Below are positions 1 through 8,848 of a stretch of 64,000 nt of DNA, one piece after another. The notes below the pieces were generated by a model. It saw nothing but the letters and a program-made list of their open reading frames with translations, ran no database searches and had not been told where the DNA came from. This stretch comes from Chloroflexota bacterium. Lineage in GTDB: Bacteria; Chloroflexota; UBA11872. The position numbers and the translations under genes were made by a program. The DNA lies in assembly GCA_022826485.1 (NCBI GenBank), contig JAJDUU010000005.1:62001-126000 (forward strand). The letters are read 5' to 3'. Each line of letters starts with the position of its first letter. Position 1 is the stretch's first letter.

Positions 1-1
1 G

Positions 2-358
2 ATCAAGGCGCGCGCGCCGGAGTGGATCGGCGCCGTCCGCGAGGCTTCGCGCATGCTGGCGCCCTATGCCGAGCAGGGTGAGGTCCTGTCCCTCGCCGGC
101 GACGTGGTCACCATCGGCTACCGAGGCCAGCTGCCATTCGAGCGGATGGAGCAGCCGCAGTCGCGGCAACTCCTGGCCGAGGCGCTGTCGCGGACGTTCG
201 GGACTGAGTTGCGCGTGCGCAATCGACTCCAGCGCGATGCCGCGCCTGCCCGCCGCCCATCGCCGAAGGCCGCGTCAAGCAGTGACCCTGTGGTCCGTGT
301 TGCAATGAAGGAATATGGGGCTCAGCCGATTGACGCTGAACTCACCGAAGGAGCCTAG
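2..358 (+). CDS. dnaX: DNA polymerase III subunit gamma/tau, C-terminal end (partial)
   Basis: The frame is open from base 2 and ends at a TAG. Only the last ~118 residues are present and the ATPase part lies outside the window. The visible part is a small alpha/beta-like segment (about 'LPFERMEQPQSRQ') followed by a Pro/Ala/Ser-rich linker. No catalytic motif can be seen. The call rests on context: dnaX immediately followed by ybaB and recR is a classic conserved order, and the sequence is compatible with the tau C-terminal region. The downstream ybaB start lies 3 nt after the stop. The 53..358 ORF in the track is the same frame started at an internal Met. Confidence 0.7.
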   Translation: MKARAPEWIGAVREASRMLAPYAEQGEVLSLAGDVVTIGYRGQLPFERMEQPQSRQLLAEALSRTFGTELRVRNRLQRDAAPARRPSPKAASSSDPVVRVAMKEYGAQPIDAELTEGA

Positions 359-361
359 CCG

Positions 362-658
362 GTGTCCATGAAGATGATGCGGCAGCTGCAGCGACAGATG
401 GAGAAGACGCAAGAGGAGTTGCGGACCGCCACGCTGGAAGTCACCTCCGGCGGCGGCGCGGTCACGATCGTCATAACCGGCGACCAGCACATCGAGTCCA
501 TCGCCATCGATCCGGCGGCCATCGACCCCGACGACCCGGAGCTGCTCGGAGACTTGGTGACGGCTGCCGTGAACGAGGCCATCGACCAGTCGCAGGACCT
601 CGCCAAGCGCAAGCTCGGCGCGCTGACCGGCGGGCTCAACATTCCGGGGCTCACGTAG
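362..658 (+). CDS. ybaB: YbaB/EbfC family nucleoid-associated protein
   Basis: A 98-residue protein with the YbaB layout: an N-terminal amphipathic helix rich in Met/Gln/Lys ('MMRQLQRQMEKTQEEL'), a central beta sheet ('GGGAVTIVITGDQHIESI') and a C-terminal helix with Asn-Glu-Ala and Lys-rich stretches. YbaB/EbfC proteins are dimeric DNA-binding proteins of the nucleoid. The start is GTG at 362, with GGAG about 9 nt upstream, 3 nt after the dnaX stop; recR starts 3 nt after its own stop. The dnaX-ybaB-recR order strongly supports the assignment. Confidence 0.93.
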   Translation: MSMKMMRQLQRQMEKTQEELRTATLEVTSGGGAVTIVITGDQHIESIAIDPAAIDPDDPELLGDLVTAAVNEAIDQSQDLAKRKLGALTGGLNIPGLT

Positions 659-661
659 GGC

Positions 662-1288
662 GTGCCCGACCCGGTTCCACGGCCGATCACGCGCCTCATC
701 GAGGAGTTCGGCCGGCTGCCCACGATTGGTCCCAAGACGGCGCAGCGCCTGGCCTTCTTCTTGCTGCGCGCGCCCGCCACGCAGGTATCGGCGCTGGGCG
801 CCGCCGTCAGCGGCCTGCGCGAGCACGTGGTCAGCTGCACGCGGTGCGGGAACTACGCCGACCAGGATCCCTGCGCCATCTGCCGCGACCCTACTCGCGA
901 TCAGCAACTCCTGTGCGTGGTCGAGGACCCGCTCGATCTGCTGGCCATCGAGCGGTCTGGAGGCTTCAACGGCGTCTATCACGTGCTGCACGGGGTCATC
1001 GCGCCGTTGGACGGCGTGGGTCCCGATGAGCTCAACCTTCCCGCTCTGGCCGAGCGCGTGCGGCGCGAGGGGCTGCGCGAGGTGATCGTCGCGACGAACG
1101 CCAGCATCGAAGGCGACGCCACGGCGGCCTACATCAACGGCCTGCTGGACACGGATTCGCTGCCGGTCACGCGGCTGGCGCGGGGACTCGCCCGCGGCGG
1201 CGACATTGAATACGTTGATGCGGCCACCATCGCCATGGCGCTCGAGGGACGCAGCCGGGTCGCCGATGAGCTCCCGAACGGCCTCTGA
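662..1288 (+). CDS. recR: Recombination mediator protein RecR
   Basis: A 208-residue protein of normal RecR length. It shows the N-terminal helix-hairpin-helix region ('LPTIGPKTAQRLAFFLL'), a Cys4 zinc finger ('CTRCGNYADQDPCAIC', about residues 57-72), then a TOPRIM domain beginning 'LLCVVEDPLDLLAIE'. It ends in the typical 'GLARGGDIEYVDAATIAMAL' segment. RecR works with RecO/RecF to load RecA onto SSB-coated single-stranded DNA. GTG start at 662. The last 23 nt overlap the next gene in another frame, which implies translational coupling. Confidence 0.97.
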   Translation: MPDPVPRPITRLIEEFGRLPTIGPKTAQRLAFFLLRAPATQVSALGAAVSGLREHVVSCTRCGNYADQDPCAICRDPTRDQQLLCVVEDPLDLLAIERSGGFNGVYHVLHGVIAPLDGVGPDELNLPALAERVRREGLREVIVATNASIEGDATAAYINGLLDTDSLPVTRLARGLARGGDIEYVDAATIAMALEGRSRVADELPNGL

Positions 1289-1988
1289 GACGACGGCCCG
1301 GCTCCACTGGTTGGGCCACGCGTGCTTTCTGCTGCGCAGCCCCGCGGGCGTGCATGTGCTGATCGACCCGCTCAACGACGCCCTTGGCTATCCGCTGCCG
1401 CCACTACCCGACATCGACCTGGTGCTGCTCAGCCACGAGCATGCCGATCACGCCAACGTGGGGCTGGCGCCCGGACGGCCCAAAGTCGTCCGAGGCGCGA
1501 GCGCCGACGTGTGGCACGCAGCCGAGGTTCAGCTTGGCGATGTGACCGCGACGGTGATCGCCGGCGCCTATCACGACGAGGTGCAGGGGGCCGCCCGCGG
1601 GCGCACGGCGTTGCTCTCGATCGCCGTGGGCGGTGTCCGTCTCTTGCACCTCGGAGACCTCGGGCACGTCCTAGATGCCAATCTCATCGCGCAGACCTGG
1701 GCCCACGACATCGCGTGCGTTCCCGTCGGCGGCCATTTCACTCTCGATGGCATCGGGGCGGCGGAGGTCATCGACCAGATCGCCCCACGGGTCGCCATCC
1801 CGATGCACTTTCGCCCGACGGAAGTCGAGATGCCGCTTCCGATCAGCACGCTGGAGGACAGCGGCTTCTTGACCGGCCGCACCGTGCGGCGCGTGGCCAC
1901 GTCTGAACTCGATCTCGCGCCGGACCTCTTGCCACACAGCCTCGAAGTTACGGTCCTGGAGCCGCCGACTCCTCCAGCGCCCGCGTGA
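1266..1988 (+). CDS. UPF0173 metal-dependent hydrolase (MBL fold)
   Basis: A 240-residue metallo-beta-lactamase-fold protein. The metal-binding motif 'SHEHADHANV' is present, preceded by 'WLGHACFLL' and followed by 'LGDLGHVL', 'PVGGHFTLD' and 'AIPMHFRPTE', a set typical of the UPF0173/YtkL-like family. The true substrate is unknown for this family. ATG 1266 is preferred over the track start at 1206 because it begins just before the fold and gives the family length, overlapping recR by 23 nt. The 3' end overlaps the convergent alpha/beta hydrolase gene by 41 nt. Confidence 0.85.
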   Translation: MSSRTASETTARLHWLGHACFLLRSPAGVHVLIDPLNDALGYPLPPLPDIDLVLLSHEHADHANVGLAPGRPKVVRGASADVWHAAEVQLGDVTATVIAGAYHDEVQGAARGRTALLSIAVGGVRLLHLGDLGHVLDANLIAQTWAHDIACVPVGGHFTLDGIGAAEVIDQIAPRVAIPMHFRPTEVEMPLPISTLEDSGFLTGRTVRRVATSELDLAPDLLPHSLEVTVLEPPTPPAPA

Positions 1989-2841
1989 ACAGGCCGGTGA
2001 CGCGCGCGTCGTAGACCTCGGGCGCCACGAACTCGGCGACGACGTGGCCCGCGTCCGGTACGCGCCAGAGCTCCCTGGGCTCGCCGGCGCGCGCGTAGAG
2101 GGCCTCGGCGTCGTGGGGCGAGACCAGCGGGTCGTCCGTGCCGTGCGCGATCAGCACCGGTCGCGGACTCAGGCTCGCAATCGATTCGATCACGGCCAGA
2201 TCGTGCATGCGCGCCCCGGTCATGCGTTCCACCAGCCAGGTCACGCCGCGCTTGAACGGCCACGGCGGCAGGCCGGTGAAGGTCCGGAAACCCCAGGCGG
2301 TGGCGCTTTCCAGCGAGGCGTAGGCCGCATCGCTGAAGATGGCTCGAATCCTCGGCTCGGTTGCCGCCACCGTGATTGCCACGGCGCCGCCCATGGAGTT
2401 CGCGAGGATGACGATCGGGGCGCCGTTCAGCGACGGGTCCGTGTCCGCCAGGTCGACGACAGCCCGCAGGTCGCGCATCTCATGCACGCCGGCGCTGCAC
2501 ATGCGCCCGCCTGACTCGCCACAGGCGCGAAAATCGAACAGCACCACCGAGTAGCCGGCGCGGTGCAGTCGACCGGCTCGCCACTCCATTTCGGTGTGGT
2601 TGGTGCCCCAGCCATGCACGCAAATCACCGTTGCCTTGGCGTCTGCCTGCGGCGCGACCCACACCTTCAACCGCACGCCGTCGTCGGCGCGGATGGTCGT
2701 ATGACGCAGCGGCAGGTCGGACGGCTGCCAGTCCTGCGGACGCCAGCCGCGCGGTGGATGGGTCAGGCGCCACGCGGTTTGGGCGGTCACCGCGGCCCAG
2801 AGCAGGACCACCCCGCCGAAGATCGCCGCGATCAGCGGCAT
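1948..2841 (-). CDS. Membrane-anchored alpha/beta hydrolase
   Basis: A 297-residue protein with an N-terminal hydrophobic segment (about residues 3-22, '[20 protein letters not shown]') that is a probable signal anchor, then an alpha/beta hydrolase domain. 'VICVHGWGTNH' gives the oxyanion strand, 'ILANSMGGAVAI' the nucleophile elbow (G-x-S-x-G variant A-N-S-M-G), 'IAHGTDDPLV' the acid region and 'PDAGHVVAE' the catalytic His. It resembles peptidase S9/BAAT-like hydrolases; the substrate cannot be told. ATG 2841 overlaps trpA by 10 nt, so it is probably co-transcribed as the last gene of the trp operon. No link to tryptophan synthesis is evident. Confidence 0.8.
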   Translation of the reverse strand: MPLIAAIFGGVVLLWAAVTAQTAWRLTHPPRGWRPQDWQPSDLPLRHTTIRADDGVRLKVWVAPQADAKATVICVHGWGTNHTEMEWRAGRLHRAGYSVVLFDFRACGESGGRMCSAGVHEMRDLRAVVDLADTDPSLNGAPIVILANSMGGAVAITVAATEPRIRAIFSDAAYASLESATAWGFRTFTGLPPWPFKRGVTWLVERMTGARMHDLAVIESIASLSPRPVLIAHGTDDPLVSPHDAEALYARAGEPRELWRVPDAGHVVAEFVAPEVYDARVTGLFTRALEESAAPGP

Positions 2842-3629
2842 GCGGCGGCGTCCGCCATGGCCTCCACCTGCGCCGCGGCACGCGCCACCGCCTTCGACGG
2901 CGGCGCGGCGTCGAAGATGTCGATCAGCGCGCTGGCCATGATTGCCGCTTCGGCCTGTCCACACAGCGCCCGCACGTGTGCGGGAGTGGAGATTCCAAAG
3001 CCCACCGCGCGGGGGAGCGCGGCTGATTCGCCGACTCGCTGCAGGAACGCCGCGAGGCCCGTTTGCAGGTCCTGGCGGCGGCCCGTGACGCCCGTGAGGC
3101 TCACGCAGTAGAGAAACCCGCTGCCGCGCTCGGCCACGCGGCCGATTCGATCGCTGGGCGTGGTCGGCGCCACCAACGGGATCACGTCGAGACCGTGGGC
3201 GGAGCAGGCCAGCGCCAGTTCCTCGTTGTCGTCCGGCAGCAAGTCGGGAACGATCAGCCCGTCCACGCCCGCGTCCCGCAAATCCCGCGCCAGGTCCTCA
3301 TACCCCCACTGCAAGAACGGATTCGCGTATCCCATCAACACCAGCGGCGCGTCGGTGGAGGCTCGAATCGTCGCGGCGGCCTCGATGCAGCCCGTGAGGG
3401 TGGCTCCCTCGGCCAGCGCACGCTGCGTCGCTCGCTGGATGGTCGGGCCGTCGGCGATCGGGTCGCTGAACGGGACCCCCAACTCCAGCATGTTCGCGCC
3501 GGCGTCGACGTACGCCCGGGCCAGCGCCACCGAGGTCGGCATGTCGGGATATCCGAGCGCGACATACGGCGCAATCACCAGCCGGCCGTCGGCACCGGCA
3601 TCGGTGAAGGCCGCGGCGATACGGCTCAA
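2832..3629 (-). CDS. trpA: Tryptophan synthase alpha chain
   Basis: A 265-residue TrpA that cleaves indole-3-glycerol phosphate to indole and glyceraldehyde-3-phosphate. The family motif '[18 protein letters not shown]' carries the catalytic Glu and Asp. '[12 protein letters not shown]', '[11 protein letters not shown]', 'VSLTGVTG' and the phosphate-binding '[11 protein letters not shown]' follow in order. The start is TTG at 3629, overlapping the trpB stop by 4 nt, so translation is likely coupled. It forms the alpha2beta2 complex with the TrpB encoded just upstream. Confidence 0.97.
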   Translation of the reverse strand: MSRIAAAFTDAGADGRLVIAPYVALGYPDMPTSVALARAYVDAGANMLELGVPFSDPIADGPTIQRATQRALAEGATLTGCIEAAATIRASTDAPLVLMGYANPFLQWGYEDLARDLRDAGVDGLIVPDLLPDDNEELALACSAHGLDVIPLVAPTTPSDRIGRVAERGSGFLYCVSLTGVTGRRQDLQTGLAAFLQRVGESAALPRAVGFGISTPAHVRALCGQAEAAIMASALIDIFDAAPPSKAVARAAAQVEAMADAAACR

Positions 3630-4825
3630 CCGGCGGCTCCCAGCGCACTGACCACGGTGTCCATGTCCTTGTCGCCGCGCCCCGAGAGATTCACCAGGAT
3701 CAAGGCGTCGCCCGGCAGCGTCGGCGCCAGCTCGATGGCATGGGCCATGGCGTGTGCGGATTCCAGGGCGGGAATGATGCCCTCGAAACGAGCCAGGGTC
3801 TGTAGGGCTTCCAGGGCCTGCTCGTCGGTTACCGAGACGTAGCTCGCGCGACCCGCGTCGCGCAGATAGGCATGCTCAGGCCCCACGCCCGGATAGTCCA
3901 AACCGGCGGCAATGCTGTGCGTGGGAGCAATCTGGCCGTCCTCGTCTTGCAGCAGATAGCTGATCGCCCCGTGCAAGATGCCCGGGCTGCCGGCTTCCAG
4001 CGTGGCCGCGGTCTGCGCCGGACCCGTGCCGCCCGCTTCAACGCCAACCAGGCCGACCGGGTCGCCCACGAACGAGTGGAAGATCCCGATGGCGTTGCTG
4101 CCGCCGTTGACGCAGGCGATAACCGTGTCCGGCAGGCGGCCGGTCTGCTCCAGCATCTGGGCGCGCGACTCGATGCCGATCACCTTCTGAAACTCGCGCA
4201 CGATCAGCGGATAGGGATGGGGCCCCGTGGCCGAGCCAAATAGGTAGAACGTCGATTCGACGTGCGTGACCCAATCGCGCAACGCCTCGTTGATGGCGTC
4301 CTTCAACGTTTGGCTGCCGGACGTCACCGGCACCACCTCGGCCCCGAGCATGCGCATGCGCACCACGTTGAGCGCCTGGCGGTGAACGTCCTCCTCGCCC
4401 ATGTACACCACGCACTCGAGCCCGAACATGGCGCACACGGTTGCGGTGGCCACGCCGTGCTGGCCGGCGCCGGTTTCGGCGATGACGCGGCGCTTGCCGC
4501 TGCGCACCGCCAGCAGGGCCTGTCCCAGGGCGTTGTTGATCTTGTGGGCGCCGGTGTGCGCCAGGTCCTCGCGCTTGAGCCAGATTCGAGCGCCGCCGAG
4601 CTCCTCGTGCAGCCGGCGCGCTTCGTAGATCGGTGTCGGCCGCCCGGCGTAGTGGTGGAGCAGGCGCTCCAGCTCGGTCTGAAACGCGGAATCGTCGCGC
4701 AGCCGCATGAAGGCGTCCTCGAGCTCCACGAGCGCCGGCACCAGGGTCTCCGGCACGTAGCGACCGCCCCAGGTGCCGAAGTAGCCGGCGGCGTCGGGGG
4801 TGTGGGTGTCTGCGGTGGTGGTCAC
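3626..4825 (-). CDS. trpB: Tryptophan synthase beta chain
   Basis: A 399-residue PLP enzyme that condenses indole with serine. The PLP-lysine motif '[15 protein letters not shown]' is intact, together with '[20 protein letters not shown]', the loop '[10 protein letters not shown]', the phosphate-binding '[10 protein letters not shown]' and '[10 protein letters not shown]' at the C-terminus. The sequence is of the canonical TrpB1 type (starts near '[15 protein letters not shown]'). ATG 4825 overlaps the end of the lipoprotein gene by 4 nt, and the stop overlaps the trpA start. Confidence 0.98.
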   Translation of the reverse strand: MTTTADTHTPDAAGYFGTWGGRYVPETLVPALVELEDAFMRLRDDSAFQTELERLLHHYAGRPTPIYEARRLHEELGGARIWLKREDLAHTGAHKINNALGQALLAVRSGKRRVIAETGAGQHGVATATVCAMFGLECVVYMGEEDVHRQALNVVRMRMLGAEVVPVTSGSQTLKDAINEALRDWVTHVESTFYLFGSATGPHPYPLIVREFQKVIGIESRAQMLEQTGRLPDTVIACVNGGSNAIGIFHSFVGDPVGLVGVEAGGTGPAQTAATLEAGSPGILHGAISYLLQDEDGQIAPTHSIAAGLDYPGVGPEHAYLRDAGRASYVSVTDEQALEALQTLARFEGIIPALESAHAMAHAIELAPTLPGDALILVNLSGRGDKDMDTVVSALGAAG

Positions 4826-5826
4826 GGCGCGGCGCTCGGCCTCAGCTCCGGCGGCACCAGCGATACCATCACATTCCCAATGATCAGCACGTCGCTGGGA
4901 TCCTGCTCGACCAGGTAGACGACCTCGATCACCCCGGTCATCCGGCCCACCTGCAGCACGATGTAGTAAATCGTCGGCACCGCCGGTCCGCTCGGCGGTG
5001 CGCCTTCGGCCAGATTTGGATTCATTTCGAGCACGGCAAGGGTCACGGCGTCGGCAATCTGGGGCACGTTGCCAAATCCCGTAAGCGAGGACTCCAGATT
5101 GGGATAGGGCTCTTGCATCGCCTCGACGCGGGTGGCGGCCGAGCTTCCGATGAAGCTGGATGAGAGGAACTCGTAGAAGCTCGCGGCCCCCTCGACGCTC
5201 GGGTGGACGAAGACGAACTGCACGAGTTGAACCAGGCGCTGGCGCTCGCTGAGGGCCCCGGATTCCGGCTGCCGCCCACTGAATTTCGCGCCGAAGCTGA
5301 CGATCTCGAAGCCGGCGAAGATCTCGGGCGAGAAGACCACGCTTGGGTCCGCCGTTTCCTCGAAGGTTTCCAGGCCGGGGTCCACGGCCTCGTTCGGAAT
5401 CAGCATCGAGGACGCCAGCGGGTTCGCGGCAATGGCCTGGACGTCCATAGGCCCTGTGGCCGCGGGCGCCGTTGGGGCCGCCGTTTCTTGGGTCGCCCCG
5501 CCAGCCGTCACTGGAGGCGTGGTTGGCTGCGTCGTTGCCTCGAACGTCAAAACCGGCGTTCGCTCATCGGGGGGCGGGGGCGCCGGCGAGGCTGTTGGCC
5601 GGGGAGCCGGCGTCGGAGTCGGCGCCGGAGTTGGCGGTGGCGTCGGCGTTGGTTCCAGGGTCGTGGGGGCCGGTTTCATCTCGATCTCGGTTTGACCTTC
5701 GGCGAACACGAATTTGGCGTCCGTGAGCTCGTCCGCCGGGCGCTCGCCGTCTTCCAGCATGAAGCCCTGCGTGCACCCGCTGGCCAGCACCCCCGTCACC
5801 AGCAGCGCCGCGGCAAGCCGTCGCAT
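4822..5826 (-). CDS. Proline-rich lipoprotein encoded inside the trp operon
   Basis: A 334-residue protein with a lipoprotein signal: '[18 protein letters not shown]', where LASGC is a good lipobox and Cys18 would be lipidated. A Thr/Pro linker follows (about residues 52-85, '[18 protein letters not shown]') and then a C-terminal domain of about 190 residues with no motif I can name. It sits precisely between trpF (2 nt gap) and trpB (4 nt overlap), so it is translated from the trp mRNA. I do not recognise the C-terminal domain. An extracytoplasmic sensor or binding protein is possible but there is no direct evidence. ATG 5826 is chosen because it begins the signal peptide; the track's longer ORF runs back into trpF. 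Confidence 0.75.
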   Translation of the reverse strand: MRRLAAALLVTGVLASGCTQGFMLEDGERPADELTDAKFVFAEGQTEIEMKPAPTTLEPTPTPPPTPAPTPTPAPRPTASPAPPPPDERTPVLTFEATTQPTTPPVTAGGATQETAAPTAPAATGPMDVQAIAANPLASSMLIPNEAVDPGLETFEETADPSVVFSPEIFAGFEIVSFGAKFSGRQPESGALSERQRLVQLVQFVFVHPSVEGAASFYEFLSSSFIGSSAATRVEAMQEPYPNLESSLTGFGNVPQIADAVTLAVLEMNPNLAEGAPPSGPAVPTIYYIVLQVGRMTGVIEVVYLVEQDPSDVLIIGNVMVSLVPPELRPSAAP

Positions 5827-5828
5827 GG

Positions 5829-6449
5829 CTAGGCGGCCGCTTCCTGCGCCGCGAAGGCCGCGCGCGCGCGCCGCACGAACGCTTCGATCTTGTCCGGGTC
5901 TTTGACGCGATCGGTCTCGACGCCGCTGGCGACGTCCACGCCAAACGGTCGCGCGGCGGCGATGGCCGTCGCCACGTTGTCCGGCGTGAGCCCTCCGGCC
6001 AGCAGCACCGGATGCTCGCGGGTCAAGGACCGCGCCGAGGCGTAGTCCCACGACTCGCCCGTGCCACCGGCTCGCGTGTCGTGCGCGGTATCGAAATGGA
6101 AGAGATCCACGTCGAAGTCGGCCACGATCGCCGCGTCGCGCGGCAGCCGCAGGGTCTTGACCGCGCGTGGTCCCAGCGCATCGCAGTAGTCCGGGTTTTC
6201 ACTGCCGCCAAGTTGAATGCGATCCAGGTTGCACGCGCGGGCGACCTCCTCGACTTCCGGCAGCGGCGCATCGACGAACACGCCCACGCGCTCCGGCCCG
6301 GCCGGCGCCGCGTCGAAGATCTGTTGGGCCTCGGCCACGGTGCGCCGGCGCCAGGCCGGGGCGAATATCACGCCCAGCATGCCCGCCCCGGCGGCAGCCG
6401 CCGCCTCGGCGTCCTCGGGTCTCAGCAGCCCGCAAATCTTGACCAGCAC
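5829..6449 (-). CDS. trpF: Phosphoribosylanthranilate isomerase
   Basis: A 206-residue (beta/alpha)8 protein of normal TrpF length. It starts with 'VKICGLLRPEDAEAAAAAGA', carrying the catalytic Cys, and has 'GVFVDAPLPEV', 'IQLGGSENPDYC', the catalytic Asp in 'FHFDTAHDTRAGGTG' and the phosphate-binding 'LLAGGLTPDNV' and 'VDVASGVET'. It catalyses the Amadori rearrangement of PRA to CdRP. GTG start at 6449, 3 nt after the trpC stop. Confidence 0.95.
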   Translation of the reverse strand: MLVKICGLLRPEDAEAAAAAGAGMLGVIFAPAWRRRTVAEAQQIFDAAPAGPERVGVFVDAPLPEVEEVARACNLDRIQLGGSENPDYCDALGPRAVKTLRLPRDAAIVADFDVDLFHFDTAHDTRAGGTGESWDYASARSLTREHPVLLAGGLTPDNVATAIAAARPFGVDVASGVETDRVKDPDKIEAFVRRARAAFAAQEAAA

Positions 6450-6452
6450 GGT

Positions 6453-7241
6453 CTATGCCGCCGCTCCGGCCGCCACCAGTTCCCGGAGCTGACTGCCCGC
6501 GTCGGGCGCCGTCACGATCGACTCGCCCACGAGCACGGCGCTCACGCCGCTGGCGGCCAGGCGCCGCACGTCGGCCGGGGTGCGCACACCGCTCTCGCTC
6601 ACGATGGCGATGTCGTCCGGGATCATGGCGCAGAGGCGCTCGGTGACCGCCAGGTCGGTCTTGAACGAACGCAGATCGCGGTTGTTGATGCCCACGATGC
6701 GGGCGCCGGCAACCAGGGCCTGCTCCACTTCCTCCTCCACGTGCGCCTCGACCAGCGCCTCCATGCCGAGCTCGTGCACCAGCGCCAGATCGTCGTCCAG
6801 GTCCTGCTCCGGCGTCAGTCCCACGATGAGGAGCACGGCGTCGGCGTTGGCCGCCGCCGACTCGTAGATCTGATAGGCATCGACGATGAATTCCTTGCGG
6901 ATTACCGGAAGATCGCAGGCGCCGCGGGCCTGCTCGAGATCGCTGAGCGATCCGCGAAAGTAGTTCTGATCCGTGAGCACCGAGATTGCGGCCGCCCCGC
7001 TGTCCGCGTATTCGACGGCCTGCGCCGCCGGGTCCAGGTCTTCCGTGAACACTCCCGCGGTTGGCGAGGCGCGTTTGATTTCGGCGATCACGACGACCGC
7101 GTCCACGTCCAGGGCATGCCGGAGCGAGCGCCGTGGGCGCGGCGCCTCGCCGCGGCGGCGCATCTCGGCAAGAGGCACGGCCGCCGCCGCCTGCGCCACC
7201 TCGTGGCGCTTGTGCTCGACGATCTCGTCCAGAATCGTCAT
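6453..7241 (-). CDS. trpC: Indole-3-glycerol-phosphate synthase
   Basis: A 262-residue TIM barrel. Signature elements are 'VVIAEIKRASPTAGVF' (catalytic Glu/Lys), 'AISVLTDQNYFRGS', 'VIRKEFIVDAYQIYES', 'GINNRDLRSFKTDL' and 'VSESGVRTPADVRRL'. It converts CdRP to indole-3-glycerol phosphate. ATG 7241 lies directly against the trpD stop. It is a stand-alone protein, not fused to TrpF as in enterobacteria. Confidence 0.97.
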   Translation of the reverse strand: MTILDEIVEHKRHEVAQAAAAVPLAEMRRRGEAPRPRRSLRHALDVDAVVVIAEIKRASPTAGVFTEDLDPAAQAVEYADSGAAAISVLTDQNYFRGSLSDLEQARGACDLPVIRKEFIVDAYQIYESAAANADAVLLIVGLTPEQDLDDDLALVHELGMEALVEAHVEEEVEQALVAGARIVGINNRDLRSFKTDLAVTERLCAMIPDDIAIVSESGVRTPADVRRLAASGVSAVLVGESIVTAPDAGSQLRELVAAGAAA

Positions 7242-8267
7242 CTAGCCGCCCGGCGTGCTGTTCGTGACGGCGACCATTCGTTCCAGGCTCGCTGCCGCCG
7301 TGCCGCTGTCGATGGCGGCCGCGGCGCGCTCGACGCCGTCCCGCCAAGACTCAGCGACCCCGGCCGCCAGCAACACGCCGGCGGCGTTCGCCACCGCCAG
7401 ATCGCGACGCGGCCCGCGGTCGGCGCCGTCGAGGATGCCGCGGATGGTGACGGCGTTTTCCTCGGGCGTGCCGCCGGCCACGCTTGCCGCGTCACTCGCC
7501 GCCAACCCCAGATCCTCGGCGCTGATGGTGTACGACGAAATCGCGCCATCGCGTAGCTCGGTCACCTGGGTGGGGCCGTCGAGCGTGACTTCGTCCATGC
7601 CCCCGTGCCCGGCGACCACGAGGACGCGGACGGCGCCCATTTTCTGCAGCGCGTTCGCCATGGTCGTCGCCAGCGCGGGACTGGCCGCGCCCAGGAGTTG
7701 CCGCCGCACGCCGGCGGGATTCGTCAGCGGGCCCAGGACGTTGAACATCGTGCGGATGCCGATTTCCCGGCGCAGCGGCGCCGCGAACTTCATGCTGGGG
7801 TGAAAGGCCTGGGCGAACATGAACCCGATCCCGGCCTCGCGCACGCACTGGGCGACAAGCGCCGGAGGAACGGCCAACTGCACGCCAAGGGCTTCGAACG
7901 CGTCGGCGCTGCCGCTCTTGCGAGTGAACGACCGGTTGCCGTGCTTGGCGACCTTCGCTCCGGCGCCGGCGGCAATCAGCGCGGCGGTGGTCGTCACGTT
8001 GAACCAGCTGACGCCGCGTCCGCCCGTGCCGCACGCGTCGACGGCGGACAGATTGCCCAGCTCTACGCGCGTGGCATGGGCCCGCATGCTCTCCAGGAAG
8101 CCGGCGATCTCATCCGCCGACTCGCCTTTCAGGCGCAATGCGGTGACCAGCGCGCCGAACTGCGCGGGCGTGACGCCGCCGGTGAGGATGGACTCCATCA
8201 CCTCGCGCGCCGTGTCGCGCGCCAGCGAACGCCCCTCCACCACGGTCTGAATCGCGCCGACGATCAT
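7242..8267 (-). CDS. trpD: Anthranilate phosphoribosyltransferase
   Basis: A 341-residue TrpD. The PRPP-binding loop reads 'DACGTGGRGVSWFNVTT', where most homologues have GTGGDG, so Arg replaces Asp. 'VAKHGNRSFTRKSGSADAFE' and 'FNVLGPLTNPAGVRRQLLG' are intact. The enzyme transfers phosphoribose to anthranilate. ATG 8267 overlaps the trpG stop by 4 nt. Confidence 0.96.
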   Translation of the reverse strand: MIVGAIQTVVEGRSLARDTAREVMESILTGGVTPAQFGALVTALRLKGESADEIAGFLESMRAHATRVELGNLSAVDACGTGGRGVSWFNVTTTAALIAAGAGAKVAKHGNRSFTRKSGSADAFEALGVQLAVPPALVAQCVREAGIGFMFAQAFHPSMKFAAPLRREIGIRTMFNVLGPLTNPAGVRRQLLGAASPALATTMANALQKMGAVRVLVVAGHGGMDEVTLDGPTQVTELRDGAISSYTISAEDLGLAASDAASVAGGTPEENAVTIRGILDGADRGPRRDLAVANAAGVLLAAGVAESWRDGVERAAAAIDSGTAAASLERMVAVTNSTPGG

Positions 8268-8848
8268 GAGAGTGTCCGCATGCCGGCCAGCTTGACGAAG
8301 TTCCGGAGCAGATCGGGTCCCACCGTGGTGAGAATCGACTCCGGGTGAAACTGCACGCCGAGTATCGGGTGGGTCTGATGCCGCACGCCCATGATAAGCC
8401 CATCCGGCGTGCGCGCCGTAACGTCTAGCTCATCCGGCAGGCTCGCCTCCTCGATGATCAGCGAGTGGTAGCGCGTGGCGGTGAACGGATCCGGCAGGCC
8501 GTCGAACAGCTCATCGCCGTCGTGATGGATCGGCGATGTCTTGCCGTGCATCAGCTCCGGCGCCCGCACGATGCGGCCGCCGAACGCCGCGCCAACGGCC
8601 TGGTGCCCCAGGCACACCCCAAGCGTGGGGATGCGCGGCCCCAGCGTGGCGATCAAGTCCACCGAGATTCCGGCCTCGGCCGGCGTGCAGGGACCCGGTG
8701 AGACCACGATGGCCTCGGGCCCCTTCGCTTCGATTTCGGCCACCGTCAGCGCGTCGTTCCGGTGAACCTCGATGTCGTCTGTGATCACGCTGAGGAACTG
8801 CACCAGGTTGTAGGTGAACGAGTCGTAGTTATCGAGCACGAGCAGCAT
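8264..8848 (-). CDS. trpG: Anthranilate synthase component II (glutamine amidotransferase)
   Basis: A 194-residue class I glutamine amidotransferase. The oxyanion segment 'VVSPGPCTPAEAG', the nucleophile elbow 'LGVCLGHQAVG' and the His-Glu pair 'VQFHPESILTT' are all present. It supplies ammonia to TrpE; a PabA role is also possible because these subunits are often shared. The start overlaps the end of trpE by 20 nt. Confidence 0.96.
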   Translation of the reverse strand: MLLVLDNYDSFTYNLVQFLSVITDDIEVHRNDALTVAEIEAKGPEAIVVSPGPCTPAEAGISVDLIATLGPRIPTLGVCLGHQAVGAAFGGRIVRAPELMHGKTSPIHHDGDELFDGLPDPFTATRYHSLIIEEASLPDELDVTARTPDGLIMGVRHQTHPILGVQFHPESILTTVGPDLLRNFVKLAGMRTLS

